Source: Calidihabitans tengchongensis (GTDB lineage: Bacteria; Sysuimicrobiota; Sysuimicrobiia; Sysuimicrobiales; Kaftiobacteriaceae). Taken from it: 64,000 nt of DNA. The notes under the pieces were generated by a model. The model saw only the letters and a list, made by a program, of their open reading frames with translations, searched no databases and was not told the origin of the DNA. A program made the translations under genes and the position numbers. Positions 28,468 through 37,769 of the stretch are shown piece after piece. Where the stretch lies: contig JAVKIE010000003.1 in the NCBI GenBank assembly GCA_031459615.1, positions 165,748-229,747 of the forward strand. Direction: 5' to 3'. Position 1 is the first letter of the stretch. Every line of letters begins with the position of its first letter.

Positions 28468-29927
28468 GCCCCCAGCCGCTCCCGCAGCAGCCGGTTCACC
28501 AGCTCGGGGTTGGCCCGCCCGCGGGTGCGGCGCATCACCTGGCCCACCAGGAACGTGAGCGCCTGGACCTTGCCGGCGCGGTACTCGGATGCCGCCCCCG
28601 GGTGCTCGGCCAGGACCTGGTCCACCACGGCCGCCAGGGCGGCCTCGTCGCTGATCTGCACCAGCCCGCGCTCCTCCACCACCGCCCGGGGGCGGGCGCC
28701 CCGCAGGACGTCGGGCAGGATCTCCTTGGCGATGCGGCCGCTGATGGTCCCCGCCTCGATGAGGGACAGCATCTCGGCGAGGTGGTCCGGCGTCACCGGC
28801 AGCTCGTCCAGCTCCACACCCTCGGCGTGGCAGAAGGCGGCCACGTCCCCCGTCAGCCAGTTGCACACCACCTTGGGCTGAGGATACAGCCGCACCGTCT
28901 CCTCGAAGAACCGGGCCAGGGCGGCCGACGACGTCAGCAGGTCGGCGTCGTACTCGGACAGGCCGAAGGTCTCCACGTAGCGCCGGCGCCGGGCGTCGGG
29001 CAGCTCGGGCAGCGTGGCCCGGATCTCCTCCAGCCAGCGGGCGTCCACCACGATGGGGACAAGGTCGGGTTCGGGGAAGTACCGGTAGTCCTGGGCCTCC
29101 TCCTTGGCCCGGGAGGCGAAGGTGACCTCCCGCCGCTCATCCCAGTGCCGGGTCTCCTGCTCCACCGCCTCCCCCCGCTCCAGCAGCGCCCGCTGGCGGT
29201 CCACCTCGTAGGTCAGGGCCCGCTCCACCGCCCGCAGGGAGTTCATGTTCTTGACCTCGGTGCGCGTGCCCAGGGCGTCCCCGGGGCGGCGCAGCGACAC
29301 GTTGGCGTCGCAGCGCAGGCTGCCTTCCTCCATCCGTCCGGTGCTGACCTCCAGGGCCTGCAGGACCGCCCGCAACCGGCTGAGAAACACCCGGGCCTCC
29401 TGGGGGGAGCGCAGGTCGGGCTCGGTGACGATCTCCATCAGGGGCACGCCGCTGCGGTTGTAGTCCACCAGGCTGTGGGTCACGCGCCCGTCCCGCACGG
29501 CGTGCACCAGCCGCCCCGTGTCCTCCTCCAGGTGGACCCGCCGGATACCGATGGCCCGCCGGCCGTCGGGGGTGGGGATCTCCAGGACGCCGTCGGTGGC
29601 CAGGGGCGGGTGGACTTTGTAGCGGTACTGGGTGATCTGGTAGTTCTTGGGCAGGTCGGGATAGTAGTAGTTCTTGCGGTGGAACTGGCTGGCGGGGTGG
29701 ACGGTGCAGTTCAGCGCCACCGCCGTTCGCAGCCCGAGCTCCACTGCCCGGCGGTTGATCACCGGCAGCGAGCCCGGCAGTCCCAGGCACACGGGGCAGG
29801 TCAGGGTGTTGGGAGGCGCCCCGAAGGCCACCGGGCACGCACAGAACATCTTGGTGCGGGTCAGCATCTGGACGTGAATCTCCAGCCCGATGACCACCTC
29901 GTAGCCCACCGCCACGCCCCGCGCCAC
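28464..29927 (-). CDS. gatB: Asp/Glu-tRNA amidotransferase subunit B
   Basis: GatB (487 aa) binds misacylated Asp-tRNA(Asn) or Glu-tRNA(Gln) and activates the acyl group for amidation. It has the N-terminal YEVVIGLEIHVQ block, the zinc-type cysteines CACP...TCPVC, the KNYYYPDLPKNYQI stretch, RVHLEEDTGR, LVDYNRSGVPLMEIVTEPD, and a C-terminal YqeY/tail domain ending in the usual PELVNRLLRERL. The GTG start has GGAGGGG provided by the end of gatA. Order gatC-gatA-gatB is complete. Confidence 0.97.
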   Translation of the reverse strand: MARGVAVGYEVVIGLEIHVQMLTRTKMFCACPVAFGAPPNTLTCPVCLGLPGSLPVINRRAVELGLRTAVALNCTVHPASQFHRKNYYYPDLPKNYQITQYRYKVHPPLATDGVLEIPTPDGRRAIGIRRVHLEEDTGRLVHAVRDGRVTHSLVDYNRSGVPLMEIVTEPDLRSPQEARVFLSRLRAVLQALEVSTGRMEEGSLRCDANVSLRRPGDALGTRTEVKNMNSLRAVERALTYEVDRQRALLERGEAVEQETRHWDERREVTFASRAKEEAQDYRYFPEPDLVPIVVDARWLEEIRATLPELPDARRRRYVETFGLSEYDADLLTSSAALARFFEETVRLYPQPKVVCNWLTGDVAAFCHAEGVELDELPVTPDHLAEMLSLIEAGTISGRIAKEILPDVLRGARPRAVVEERGLVQISDEAALAAVVDQVLAEHPGAASEYRAGKVQALTFLVGQVMRRTRGRANPELVNRLLRERLGA

Positions 29928-29930
29928 CGC

Positions 29931-31439
29931 CTAGGCCCCTCCTCCCCGCAGCGTCTCCACCAGGGGCGGCCGCCGCCGGTGCCAGTCGGTGGCCTGCTCG
30001 TAGGCCCGGGCCACCTTCAGGACCGTGGCCTCGTCAAACGGCCGCCCGATCAGCTGCAGGCCCACGGGCAGCTCGGCGCCCCCGGCGTCGGGGCGCGCGA
30101 ACCCGCAGGGCACCGAGATCCCCGGCAATCCCGCCAGATTCACGGGGATCGTGTAGACGTCGGCCAGGTACATCTGCAGGGGATCCTCCACCCGCTCGCC
30201 CAGGCGGAACGCCACCGTCGGCGACACCGGCATCAGGACCAGGTCCACGGCGTCCAGCACCCGGGCGAAGTCCCGCCGGATCAGGGTCCGCACCCGCTGG
30301 GCCTTCAGGAAGAACCCTTCGTAGTATCCCGCCGACAGGGCGTAGGTGCCCAGCATGATCCGCCGCTTCACCTCGGCCCCGAACCCCTCCCGCCGGGTGC
30401 GGGCGTACATGGTGTCGGGGTCGGGTCCCGGGACCCGCAGGCCGTACTGCACGCCGTCGTAGCGCGCCAGGTTGGCGCTGGCCTCGGAGGTGGCCAGAAG
30501 GTAGTAGGTCGGCAGGGCGTAGTCCAGCGTGGGCAGGGAGACCTCCTCCACCACCGCCCCCAGGCCCTCCAGGACCGCCGCCGCCGCCAGGACAGTGTCC
30601 CGCACCCCCGGCTGGATGCCCGCCCCGAACGCCTCCCGGACCAGTCCCAGGCGGATGCCCCGGATCTCACCTTCCAGGGCTGCCCGGTAGTCGGGAACGT
30701 CCCGGGGGACCGACGTGGAGTCGCGGGGATCCCACCCGGCGATCACCTGGAGAAGGAGGGCCGCATCGCCCACGGTGCGGGTCATGGGACCGATCTGGTC
30801 CAGAGACGACGCGAACGCCACCAGGCCGTAGCGGGAGACCCGGCCGTAGGTGGGCTTGAGGCCCACGGTGCCGGTCAGCCCGGCGGGCTGGCGGATCGAC
30901 CCGCCGGTGTCGGTGCCCAGGGCCAGAGGCGCCAGCCCCGCGGCCACGGCCGCCGCCGACCCTCCGCTGCTGCCTCCGGGGACCCGCTCCAGGTCCCAGG
31001 GGTTGCGGGTCGGCCCGAACGCCGAGTTCTCGGTGGACGAGCCCATGGCGAACTCGTCCAGGTTGGTCTTGCCCAGGACGATGGCGCCGGCTCTGCGCAG
31101 CCGCTCGATCACGGTGGCGTCGTACGGCGGCACCCACCCCGCCAGGATCCGCGATCCGGCGGTGGTGGGCATCCCGGCGGTGCAGATGATGTCCTTGACG
31201 GCCACCGGCAGCCCGGCCAGGGGCGGGAGATCCTCGCCGCGGGCATAGCGATCGTCCCACTCCCGCGCCGCCCGCAGCGCGCCGTCGGCGTCGACGTGCA
31301 GGAAGGCGTGCAGGAGGCCGTCCAGGCGCTGGATCCGGTCCAGGCACGCCCGGACCAGCTCGCTGGGGGCCATCTCGCCCCGGCGCAGATCTCTCAGCAG
31401 GTCGGTGGCGGGGGCGTCGATCAGGGCTGCGGCTCCCAC
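29931..31439 (-). CDS. gatA: Asp/Glu-tRNA amidotransferase subunit A (glutaminase)
   Basis: This amidase-signature enzyme (502 aa) liberates ammonia for GatB. The Ser-cis-Ser-Lys machinery is visible: Lys in VAVKDIICTAG (about 78), and the two serines in RVPGGSSGGSAAAVAAG (about 150-165). SGLV-like and GLKPTYGRVSRYGL family blocks are intact. The GTG start at 31439 overlaps gatC by 19 bases; a slightly later start is possible, but the conserved helix begins soon after. The end of the gene carries the gatB ribosome site. Confidence 0.96.
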   Translation of the reverse strand: MGAAALIDAPATDLLRDLRRGEMAPSELVRACLDRIQRLDGLLHAFLHVDADGALRAAREWDDRYARGEDLPPLAGLPVAVKDIICTAGMPTTAGSRILAGWVPPYDATVIERLRRAGAIVLGKTNLDEFAMGSSTENSAFGPTRNPWDLERVPGGSSGGSAAAVAAGLAPLALGTDTGGSIRQPAGLTGTVGLKPTYGRVSRYGLVAFASSLDQIGPMTRTVGDAALLLQVIAGWDPRDSTSVPRDVPDYRAALEGEIRGIRLGLVREAFGAGIQPGVRDTVLAAAAVLEGLGAVVEEVSLPTLDYALPTYYLLATSEASANLARYDGVQYGLRVPGPDPDTMYARTRREGFGAEVKRRIMLGTYALSAGYYEGFFLKAQRVRTLIRRDFARVLDAVDLVLMPVSPTVAFRLGERVEDPLQMYLADVYTIPVNLAGLPGISVPCGFARPDAGGAELPVGLQLIGRPFDEATVLKVARAYEQATDWHRRRPPLVETLRGGGA

Positions 31440-31723
31440 TCCAGGATGGGGGGGACCTTGAAGAACCCGTCCTCGTGCTCCGGCGCCGACGCCAGGACGA
31501 CCTCCCGGGGCAGCGGCGTGCCGGGGACGTCGTCCCGGAACACGTTGCTCATCTCCACCACGTGGGACGTCGGCTCCACGCCCTCGGTGTCCAGCCGGTC
31601 CAGGCGGGCGAAGTACTCCAGGATGTGGCTGAGCTGCCGGGCCAGGCGCGCCCGTTCGTCCGCGGTCAGCTCCAGGCGCGCCAGCCGCGCCACGTGGTCC
31701 ACCACCGAGGGGTCAATGGCCAT
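31421..31723 (-). CDS. gatC: Asp/Glu-tRNA amidotransferase subunit C
   Basis: GatC (100 aa) wraps around the GatA-GatB interface and stabilises it. The protein starts MAIDPSVVDHVARLARLEL and ends with the HEDGFFKVPPILE motif of the family. The ATG at 31723 follows a GGGTGAG ribosome site. It is the first gene of the gatCAB operon. Upstream, a nonamer repeat hairpin separates it from the ABC-transport region. Confidence 0.95.
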   Translation of the reverse strand: MAIDPSVVDHVARLARLELTADERARLARQLSHILEYFARLDRLDTEGVEPTSHVVEMSNVFRDDVPGTPLPREVVLASAPEHEDGFFKVPPILEWEPQP

Positions 31724-31765
31724 GCGGACTCACCCGGGGAACATCCTAACACAGGAGGGGAGGAA

Positions 31766-31846
31766 CTCAATCTACCCGATCTCCTCAATCTACCCGATCT
31801 CCTCAATCGGCCCGATCGGGGGGAGTGGGGAGATTGGGGAGAGGGC
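31766..31846. repeat. Nonamer repeat array with inverted partner, upstream of gatC
   Basis: Direct 9-base units (CTCAATCTA, CCCGATCTC alternating) at 31766-31816 run into an inverted, more G-rich arm (GATCGGGGGG, AGATTGGGG) ending at 31846. The structure lies between the stop of the secreted-protein gene at 31853 and gatC, a place where a terminator for the long ABC operon is expected. Confidence 0.85.
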
Positions 31847-31852
31847 GCAGCC

Positions 31853-32698
31853 TCACCTCACCTCCACCGTCAGCACGAACTCCTGCGAGCGGGGGGCCAG
31901 GGGCATGCGCACCCGGATCGTGTACGTCCCCGGGCGCCGCGCCCGGTAGCCCTGCTCGACGAGGTCCAACCGGGAATCCGGCACCACCAGCGCCGAGACT
32001 CCCCCGCGGCCTCCCACCACCCGCAGCGGCTGGCGGAGGTGCAGGATCACCCGGTCCGTGGCGGCCACCACCGCGTCCCCGCGGAAGCCGTAGTGCCAGC
32101 TGACGGCCGGCCACGGCCCGGACGCATCCGCCGGCGGCGGGCGCCGGCGGAACGCGCGCCCGTCCCACGCCCACGCGGTGTCCGTGGATTCGATGATCCA
32201 CCGGCCGTCCACCCGCAGCCGGTCCGGGGTGCGGCCCTCGCGCAGCACCGACACCCGCCCCCGGGTCACGCCGACCACCCGGTAGGCGGTGACGCCGTCC
32301 TCGCCCCGCCCGCTGAAGACCGCCGCCTCCCGCCCGGCTCCCAGGTCCACGGCGTCCGCCGACAGGGGCAGCGGAGCCGGCAGGAGGTCGCGGTACAGCA
32401 CCGCGGGGCGGCGGCGCAGGCGGCCGGATCCCACCAGCAGGGCCACGTGGGTCACCGTGCGGCTGCCGGGAGCGGTGGGGATGGCGGCGACCACGGCCGC
32501 CTCCTGGGGAGCCCCGCCGTCCAGCTCCAGGCGCACCACGCTGTGGATGCTGGCCCCGCGGGGGAGCAGGTCCAGGATCGCCCCCGTGGAGACGGCGGGG
32601 ACCGGCACCGCCAGCCAGGCCGCGCCGGCGGCCAGGGCCGACGCCGCCCCGAGGGCCAGGGCGGACGCCGCGGCCCGCCGCGCCCGGCCCCACCCCAC
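31853..32698 (-). CDS. Predicted secreted protein of unknown function at the end of a peptide-ABC operon
   Basis: The protein (about 281 aa) starts two bases after the dppC-type stop (GTG 32698) and begins with a basic, Ala-rich hydrophobic stretch (about 1-36) like a signal peptide or anchor. The rest is rich in beta-strand-forming residues with no membrane helix. Recurring short blocks of the kind VDLGAGREAAVFSGRGEDG and WIIESTDTAWAWDG are visible, and the C-terminus (GTYTIRVRMPLAPRSQEFVLTV) reads like an Ig- or PapD-type sheet. I do not recognise a family. Tight linkage suggests an exported accessory of the transporter. Confidence 0.7.
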   Translation of the reverse strand: MGWGRARRAAASALALGAASALAAGAAWLAVPVPAVSTGAILDLLPRGASIHSVVRLELDGGAPQEAAVVAAIPTAPGSRTVTHVALLVGSGRLRRRPAVLYRDLLPAPLPLSADAVDLGAGREAAVFSGRGEDGVTAYRVVGVTRGRVSVLREGRTPDRLRVDGRWIIESTDTAWAWDGRAFRRRPPPADASGPWPAVSWHYGFRGDAVVAATDRVILHLRQPLRVVGGRGGVSALVVPDSRLDLVEQGYRARRPGTYTIRVRMPLAPRSQEFVLTVEVR

Positions 32699-32700
32699 CG

Positions 32701-33660
32701 CTACCGGGACCCGCGCAGCCGCGGGTCCAGGATGTCCCGGAACGCGTCGCCGAGCAGGTTCCACCCCAGCACGAACAGGGAGATGGCCGCACCCGGGAAG
32801 ACGAAGGTGAACCAGTACTCCAGGGCGTGTCCCGGGCTGCCGATGATCCACGACCGGGACAGGTTGATCAGCATGCCCCAGTCGGCGTAGCCCACCTCGG
32901 CCCCCAGGCCCAGGAAGGAGAGGGCGGCGGCGGAGATCACCACGCTGGCCATGTCCAGCGACCCGTACACCACCACCGGGTAGATGGTGTTGGGGATGAT
33001 GTGCCGGACGAAGATGCGCAGGTCGCCGGCCCCCAGCGCCCGGGCCGCCTCCACGAAGTCGCGCTGGCGGATGGACAGGATCTCGCCCCGCAGCAGCCGG
33101 GCGTAGGTGGGCCAGGAGACCAGGGAGAGGGCGATGAGGACCTTGTCCAGCCCCTTGCCCAGGATGGCCACGATCACCACGGCCAGGATCAGCCCCGGGA
33201 AGGCCAGGAAAATGTCCGTCAGCCGCATGAACACCTCGTCCACCCGCCCCCCGCGGTAGCCGGCCAGCCCGCCCACCACCAGGCCGATGGCCACCGAGAT
33301 GCCGATGACCGTCAGGGACACCCGGAAGGCGGTGCGGGTGCCCCACACGATGCCGTAGTACAGGTCAAACTGCTCGGTGGTGGTGCCGAAGGGGTGCCCC
33401 GGGTGGGGCGGCCGCGGGTCGGGGGCGAACGACTCGTGGGGGATCTGGTACGGATCCCGGTGGCCGGGAGGGGGCGGGGCCAGGACGGGCGCCAGGAGGG
33501 CCACCAGCACGAAGAAGGTGATCAGCCCCACCCCCGCCAGCGACAGGGGGTTGCGCCGCAGCCGGCGCAGCAGGTCCAGGGTGCCGCTGCGCCAGGCCGC
33601 CATCCGGGTCGGGGCCGGCAGGGTGAGGGTCGAGGTGGTGGTGGCGCGCACGTCGGGCAT
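32701..33660 (-). CDS. Peptide/nickel-type ABC transporter permease, DppC family (system 1)
   Basis: This second permease (319 aa) has an N-terminal helix (about 42-64, OppC_N type), a short outer segment with the FGTTTEQFDLYY motif (more often FGTDxxGRD), and a BPD_transp_1 core. The EAA loop RDFVEAARALGAGDLRIFVRHIIPN contacts the ATPases, and the protein ends DPRLRGSR. It starts two bases after the dppB stop, so both permeases are made together. The substrate is unknown; such systems take up oligopeptides, nickel, or in thermophiles often sugars. Confidence 0.9.
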   Translation of the reverse strand: MPDVRATTTSTLTLPAPTRMAAWRSGTLDLLRRLRRNPLSLAGVGLITFFVLVALLAPVLAPPPPGHRDPYQIPHESFAPDPRPPHPGHPFGTTTEQFDLYYGIVWGTRTAFRVSLTVIGISVAIGLVVGGLAGYRGGRVDEVFMRLTDIFLAFPGLILAVVIVAILGKGLDKVLIALSLVSWPTYARLLRGEILSIRQRDFVEAARALGAGDLRIFVRHIIPNTIYPVVVYGSLDMASVVISAAALSFLGLGAEVGYADWGMLINLSRSWIIGSPGHALEYWFTFVFPGAAISLFVLGWNLLGDAFRDILDPRLRGSR

Positions 33661-33662
33661 GG

Positions 33663-34685
33663 TCAGTAGCGGATCCGCGGGTCCACCAGGGCGTACAGGA
33701 TGTCGGCGGCCATGTTGCCCAGGACGGTGAGGACCGCCACGAACAGCGCAAACCCCGTCACCGCGGCGATGTCCAGCTGGGCGGCCGCCTGGGCCCCCCA
33801 CCGCCCGATGCCGGGCAGGTCGAAGATCGTCTCGGTGATGACCGCCCCCGACAGCAGCCCGACCAGGACCAGGCTGCTGAGGGTGATCACCGGAATCAGG
33901 GCGTTGCGGCGGGCGTGCTTGCGGATCACCGTGCGCTCGTCCAGCCCCTTGGCCCGGGCGGTGCGCACGTAGTCCTGCCGCAGGGTCTCCAGCATGGACG
34001 ACCGGGTCACCCGGACCAGGACCGCCGCGATGAAGTAGGCCAGGGTGAGGGACGGCAGGACCAGGTGGCGCAGGGCGTCCCAGAAGATCCACCACTGGCG
34101 GTTCAGCAGCGCGTCCACCGTCATCATGCCCGTGTAGCGGCGGAACTGGTCCGAGTGGACGAACAGGTCGGCCTCCAGGGACAGCCGGCCCGGCGGGAAC
34201 CACGGCAGGATGCCGTAGAACACCAGCAGCAGCGCCAGCCCCCACACAAAGGTGGGCAGCCCGGTGCCGGCGATGGACAGGACCCGGGAGAAGTGGTCGA
34301 TCCAGCGGTCCTTGTGCACCGCCGACAGGGTCCCCAGCCAGATGCCCACCCCCACGATCAGGCCGAAGGACAGGACCGTCAGTTCCACCGTCATGGGGAA
34401 GTAGCCCCGGATGGCCTCGGCCACCGTCTGGCGGGCCACGAAGGAGTAGCCCAGGTCCCCCCGCAGCACCCCCCGCAGCCACGTCCAGTACTGCTCGTAG
34501 AAGGGCCGGTCCAGCCCGTACTTGCGGATGATGGCCGGCAGATCCCGCATCTGGTTGGCATCGCGGACGAACAGGCTGGCCCGCATGGCCGGGGAGAGCA
34601 GCTGGGTGAGGGCGAAGATGAGGATGGTCGTCCCCAGGACCACCAGGGGGAGCAGCAGCAGCCGGCGGAGGATGAAGGTCAGCAC
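33663..34685 (-). CDS. Peptide/nickel-type ABC transporter permease, DppB family (system 1)
   Basis: This first permease (340 aa) has an N-terminal membrane helix in MLTFILRRLLLLPLVVLG, the QLLSPAMRASLF and YGLDRPFYEQYWTWLRGVLRGDLGYS blocks typical of DppB, and a BPD_transp_1 domain with the EAA-type loop QDYVRTARAKGLDERTVIRKHARRNALIP (given in parts; about 248-276). It ends in VDPRIRY, the family tail. A strong hairpin lies between it and the upstream binding-protein gene. Confidence 0.92.
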   Translation of the reverse strand: MLTFILRRLLLLPLVVLGTTILIFALTQLLSPAMRASLFVRDANQMRDLPAIIRKYGLDRPFYEQYWTWLRGVLRGDLGYSFVARQTVAEAIRGYFPMTVELTVLSFGLIVGVGIWLGTLSAVHKDRWIDHFSRVLSIAGTGLPTFVWGLALLLVFYGILPWFPPGRLSLEADLFVHSDQFRRYTGMMTVDALLNRQWWIFWDALRHLVLPSLTLAYFIAAVLVRVTRSSMLETLRQDYVRTARAKGLDERTVIRKHARRNALIPVITLSSLVLVGLLSGAVITETIFDLPGIGRWGAQAAAQLDIAAVTGFALFVAVLTVLGNMAADILYALVDPRIRY

Positions 34686-34698
34686 GGCGGGCAGTCAG

Positions 34699-34730
34699 GG
34701 CGGGGAGGCGGTGTGCGCCGCCTCCCCGCC
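34699..34730 (-). terminator. 13-bp perfect stem between binding protein 1 and DppB-type permease
   Basis: GGCGGGGAGGCGG (34699-34711) is the exact complement of 34718-34730, with a 6-base loop. It is positioned after the binding-protein stop. Such intercistronic stems commonly protect the upstream message or cause partial termination, giving more binding protein than permease. Confidence 0.65.
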
Positions 34731-34760
34731 GGGAACGTCAGGCGTCCCTCCCCGGGGCGG

Positions 34761-36542
34761 TCACTGCCCCTTGCTCAGGGTGTACAGGTACCCGGTGGGG
34801 ACGAAGAAGATCGGGTTCCAGTACCAGCCCCGCACCCACGTGCGCATCACCGTAAAGCCCGTCGGGTAGCCCAGGTAGATGGTCGGCACGTCGCTGTAGG
34901 CGATCTCCTGCAGCCGGAAGTAGATCTGCCGGCGGCGCTCCGGGTTGGCGGTGCGCTGGGCCTCCTCGATCAGCCGGTCCACCTCGGGGTTCTTGTAGGA
35001 CTGGGCGCCGGTGAAGGTGCCGTTGCTGTGCATGAACGGGTAGACGAAGTTGTCCGGGTCGGCGTAGTCGGCGGCCCACCCCAAAAAGTAGATGGGCAGC
35101 TTGCCCTCGTTCTCCTGGGCCAGGTAGGTGGACCAGGCCAGCCCCTGGGTCTCCACCTTGAACTTGGGGTTGAGGGCCTCCAGGTTGCTCTTGAGGATCT
35201 GGGAGGCGATGCGGCGGGCCGTGTTGCCGCTGTTGAACAGGACCGTCATCTTGAAGCCCTGGTCCCACACCCGGCCGCCCCAGGCCTCCCGCCACTCGGC
35301 GATGGCCCGGTCGCGGTTGGTGGTGTACCACTGGCCCCGCGGGTTGTAGCCGAACATGCCCCGGGGGATGGGCCCGTTGCCCAGGGTGATCTTGCCCCGG
35401 TAGGCGTCCCGGGCGAACGTGGCGTAGTCGAACGAGTAGGCGATGGCCCGGCGCACGTGCACGTCGCTGAAGAAGTCGGGCGGGATGCCGTTGCCGTCCA
35501 GCTTCCCGCTGCCGATGTAGGGGTTGCCCTCGGCGCTGATCTTCAGGTTCATGAACAGGGCCTGGGTGACGAAGGTGGCCAGGTCGTCCACGATCCGCAC
35601 GCCGGCCAGCCCCTCCACCTGGGACTGCTCGGCCCGTCCCACATCAATGACGTCCGCGTCGCCCTGCTGCAGCATCAGCCGGCGGGTGGCGAACTCCTCC
35701 ACGGTGCGGAAGATGACCCGGCGCAGCGCCGGCGGGGTGCCGCGCCAGTAGCGGTCGTTGCGGACCAGGACCACGGTCTTGTTCTGCCGGTCCCACCGCT
35801 CGATGACGAACGGCCCGGAGCCGATGGCGCCGTCAAACAACTTGGTGTCCGAGTTGGTCTTGGGGTTGTTCAGCTGGGCCACCGTGGCCTTGGTGCCGTC
35901 CCAGTCGCCCTTGGCGATGGCCGCCCGCTTGCTGATCACCATGGACCAGCTGGCCATGATGTTCAGGAAGGGCGCATAGGGCCGGTGCAGGGTGATGACC
36001 ACGTTGTTGCCCCGCACCTGGATGGCCCGGTTGACCTTGTCGTAGATGTCGGGCTTGAGGTTGCCGTCCTTGTCCCGGGTGGTGTCCTCCCCGATGATGG
36101 TGGACAGCAGGATCCACGACGGCCCCCCATCCCGGTCCATGAGCATGAAGCGCATCAGGGAGTACTTCACGTCCTCGGCGGTCACGGGCGTCCCGTCGCT
36201 GAACCGCGCCCGCTCGTCGATGGGGAAGGTAAAGGTGCGGGCGTCGGCCGAGATCAACCCGTTCTGCAGGCTGGGCACCTGCTTGGCCAGCAGCGGCACG
36301 TAGTCGCCCACCGAGATCCCCCGGAAGAAGATCAGGGTCTCGTAGACGTTCCACAGGGTCGTCCCGCTGCTGAGGGTGTCGTACTGCCACGCCGGGTCCA
36401 GGGAGTCGTGGTCGCCGGCGTGGGCGTAGATGAGCGTGTCGGGGTTCTTGACCGCCTGGCCCTGGGCGACCCCGGGCACGCCCACCAGGGCCAGCGCCAG
36501 GAGCAGGATCAGGTACAGCAGCCACCGTCGCGTTCCGCTCAT
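34761..36542 (-). CDS. ABC transporter substrate-binding protein, family 5 (system 1)
   Basis: This exported protein (593 aa) has a signal peptide of about 29 residues (MSGTRRWLLYLILLLALAL...), without a lipobox. The SBP_bac_5 pattern follows in order: a VYETLIFF block, the FPIDERARFSDGTPVTAEDVKYS motif near 110, the DVHVRRAIAYSFDY motif near 350 and a C-terminal PEVDRLIEEAQRTANPERR segment. It delivers peptides or related solutes to the permease. The ATG at 36542 has a strong AAGGAGG site. It lies between its ATPase genes and permease genes. Confidence 0.9.
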   Translation of the reverse strand: MSGTRRWLLYLILLLALALVGVPGVAQGQAVKNPDTLIYAHAGDHDSLDPAWQYDTLSSGTTLWNVYETLIFFRGISVGDYVPLLAKQVPSLQNGLISADARTFTFPIDERARFSDGTPVTAEDVKYSLMRFMLMDRDGGPSWILLSTIIGEDTTRDKDGNLKPDIYDKVNRAIQVRGNNVVITLHRPYAPFLNIMASWSMVISKRAAIAKGDWDGTKATVAQLNNPKTNSDTKLFDGAIGSGPFVIERWDRQNKTVVLVRNDRYWRGTPPALRRVIFRTVEEFATRRLMLQQGDADVIDVGRAEQSQVEGLAGVRIVDDLATFVTQALFMNLKISAEGNPYIGSGKLDGNGIPPDFFSDVHVRRAIAYSFDYATFARDAYRGKITLGNGPIPRGMFGYNPRGQWYTTNRDRAIAEWREAWGGRVWDQGFKMTVLFNSGNTARRIASQILKSNLEALNPKFKVETQGLAWSTYLAQENEGKLPIYFLGWAADYADPDNFVYPFMHSNGTFTGAQSYKNPEVDRLIEEAQRTANPERRRQIYFRLQEIAYSDVPTIYLGYPTGFTVMRTWVRGWYWNPIFFVPTGYLYTLSKGQ

Positions 36543-36645
36543 GCTTCCGGCCTCCTTCGTCTGTCCCGTGGCATTGTGATCTGCCGTCGCCCCGCGTGGT
36601 GCGCCCTCGTCCGCTCCTCCGGCCACCACCCCCTCTCCCCCCGCC

Positions 36646-37680
36646 TCAGGATGCCGGCTGCTTCAGCACCGCCGCCTTGCTGCGCTGGTGGCGGAACGGC
36701 TGCACCTCGCAGGCCACATAGTGTCCGGTGCCGGTGACGTCCACCAGGTGCTGCTCGTTGACCCGGCAGCTCTCCCGGGCGTACAGGCAGCGGGTATGGA
36801 AGCGGCAGCCCGACGGGGGGTTCACCGGGCTGGGGACGTCGCCGGGCAGGATGACCCGCTCCCGCCGCAGGCCCGGATGCGGAATGGGCACGGCCGACAG
36901 CAGCGCCTCGGTGTACGGGTGCTGGGGGTTGCTGAACAGTTCGTCGGCGTCGGCGATTTCCACGATCTTGCCCAGGTACATGACGGCGATGCGGTCGCTG
37001 ATGTGCTTGACCACCGACAGGTCGTGGGCGATGAACAGGTAGGTCAGCCCGAACTCCTTCTGCAGTTCCTCCAGCAGGTTGAGGACCTGGGCCTGAATGC
37101 TCACGTCCAGGGCCGAGACGGGCTCGTCGCAGATGATCAGCTTGGGGTTGACCGCCAGGGCCCGGGCGATGCCGATGCGCTGCCGCTGGCCGCCGCTGAA
37201 CTCGTGGGGGTAGCGGTTCATGTGGTAGGGCGACAGCCCCACCACCTCCAGCAGCTCCTGGACCCGGCGGACCTTCTCCTTGCCCCGGGCCAGGTTGTGG
37301 ATCTCCAGGGGCTCCCCGACGATGTCCCCCACCGTCATGCGGGGGTTCAGGGACGAGTAGGGGTCCTGGAAGATGATCTGCATGTTGCGCCGCATCCGGC
37401 GCAGTTCTTCCTTGCTGAGGGTGAAGATGTTGCGGCCCTCGAAGTACGCCTCGCCGCTGGTCGGCTCCATCAGGCGCAGGATGACCCGCCCCAGCGTGGT
37501 CTTGCCGCAGCCCGACTCCCCCACCAGGCCCAGGGTTTCCCCCCGGCGGATGGTGAACGACACCCCGTCGACCGCTTTGACGGCTCCCACCTGCCGCTGG
37601 AAGATGAACCCCTTGGTGACGGGAAAGTGCTTGACCAGATTGCGGACGTCCAGGATGACGTCGTTGCCCGTGGTGCTCAC
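36646..37680 (-). CDS. Peptide ABC transporter ATPase, OppF/DppF family (set 1)
   Basis: The ATPase (344 aa) has Walker A GESGCGKTT (about 54-62), Q-loop IFQDPYSSLNPRMTV, signature FSGGQRQR, Walker B LIICDEPVSALDVS and switch IAHDLSVV. The C-terminal oligo_HPY domain (SPVNPPSGCRFHTRCLYA) has the conserved cysteines. The GTG at 37680 follows GGGAGGG. It pairs with the OppD-type gene 90 bases upstream to power at least system 1, and probably also the ATPase-less systems 2 and 3 next door. Confidence 0.92.
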   Translation of the reverse strand: MSTTGNDVILDVRNLVKHFPVTKGFIFQRQVGAVKAVDGVSFTIRRGETLGLVGESGCGKTTLGRVILRLMEPTSGEAYFEGRNIFTLSKEELRRMRRNMQIIFQDPYSSLNPRMTVGDIVGEPLEIHNLARGKEKVRRVQELLEVVGLSPYHMNRYPHEFSGGQRQRIGIARALAVNPKLIICDEPVSALDVSIQAQVLNLLEELQKEFGLTYLFIAHDLSVVKHISDRIAVMYLGKIVEIADADELFSNPQHPYTEALLSAVPIPHPGLRRERVILPGDVPSPVNPPSGCRFHTRCLYARESCRVNEQHLVDVTGTGHYVACEVQPFRHQRSKAAVLKQPAS

Positions 37681-37769
37681 GCGTCCCTCCCCGATGGCGG
37701 CGCCGGCTCGCGCCTCTTCTCTATCATACAGGGAAATGTCACACCCATGGGAACGCCCGGCCCGCCCCG

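Noticed and set aside
31853..32698. The secreted-protein gene as a C-terminal extension of the DppC-type permease by frameshift.
   Set aside because: The permease ends in the normal DPRLRGSR tail with its own stop, and the downstream frame has its own GTG and signal-like N-terminus.
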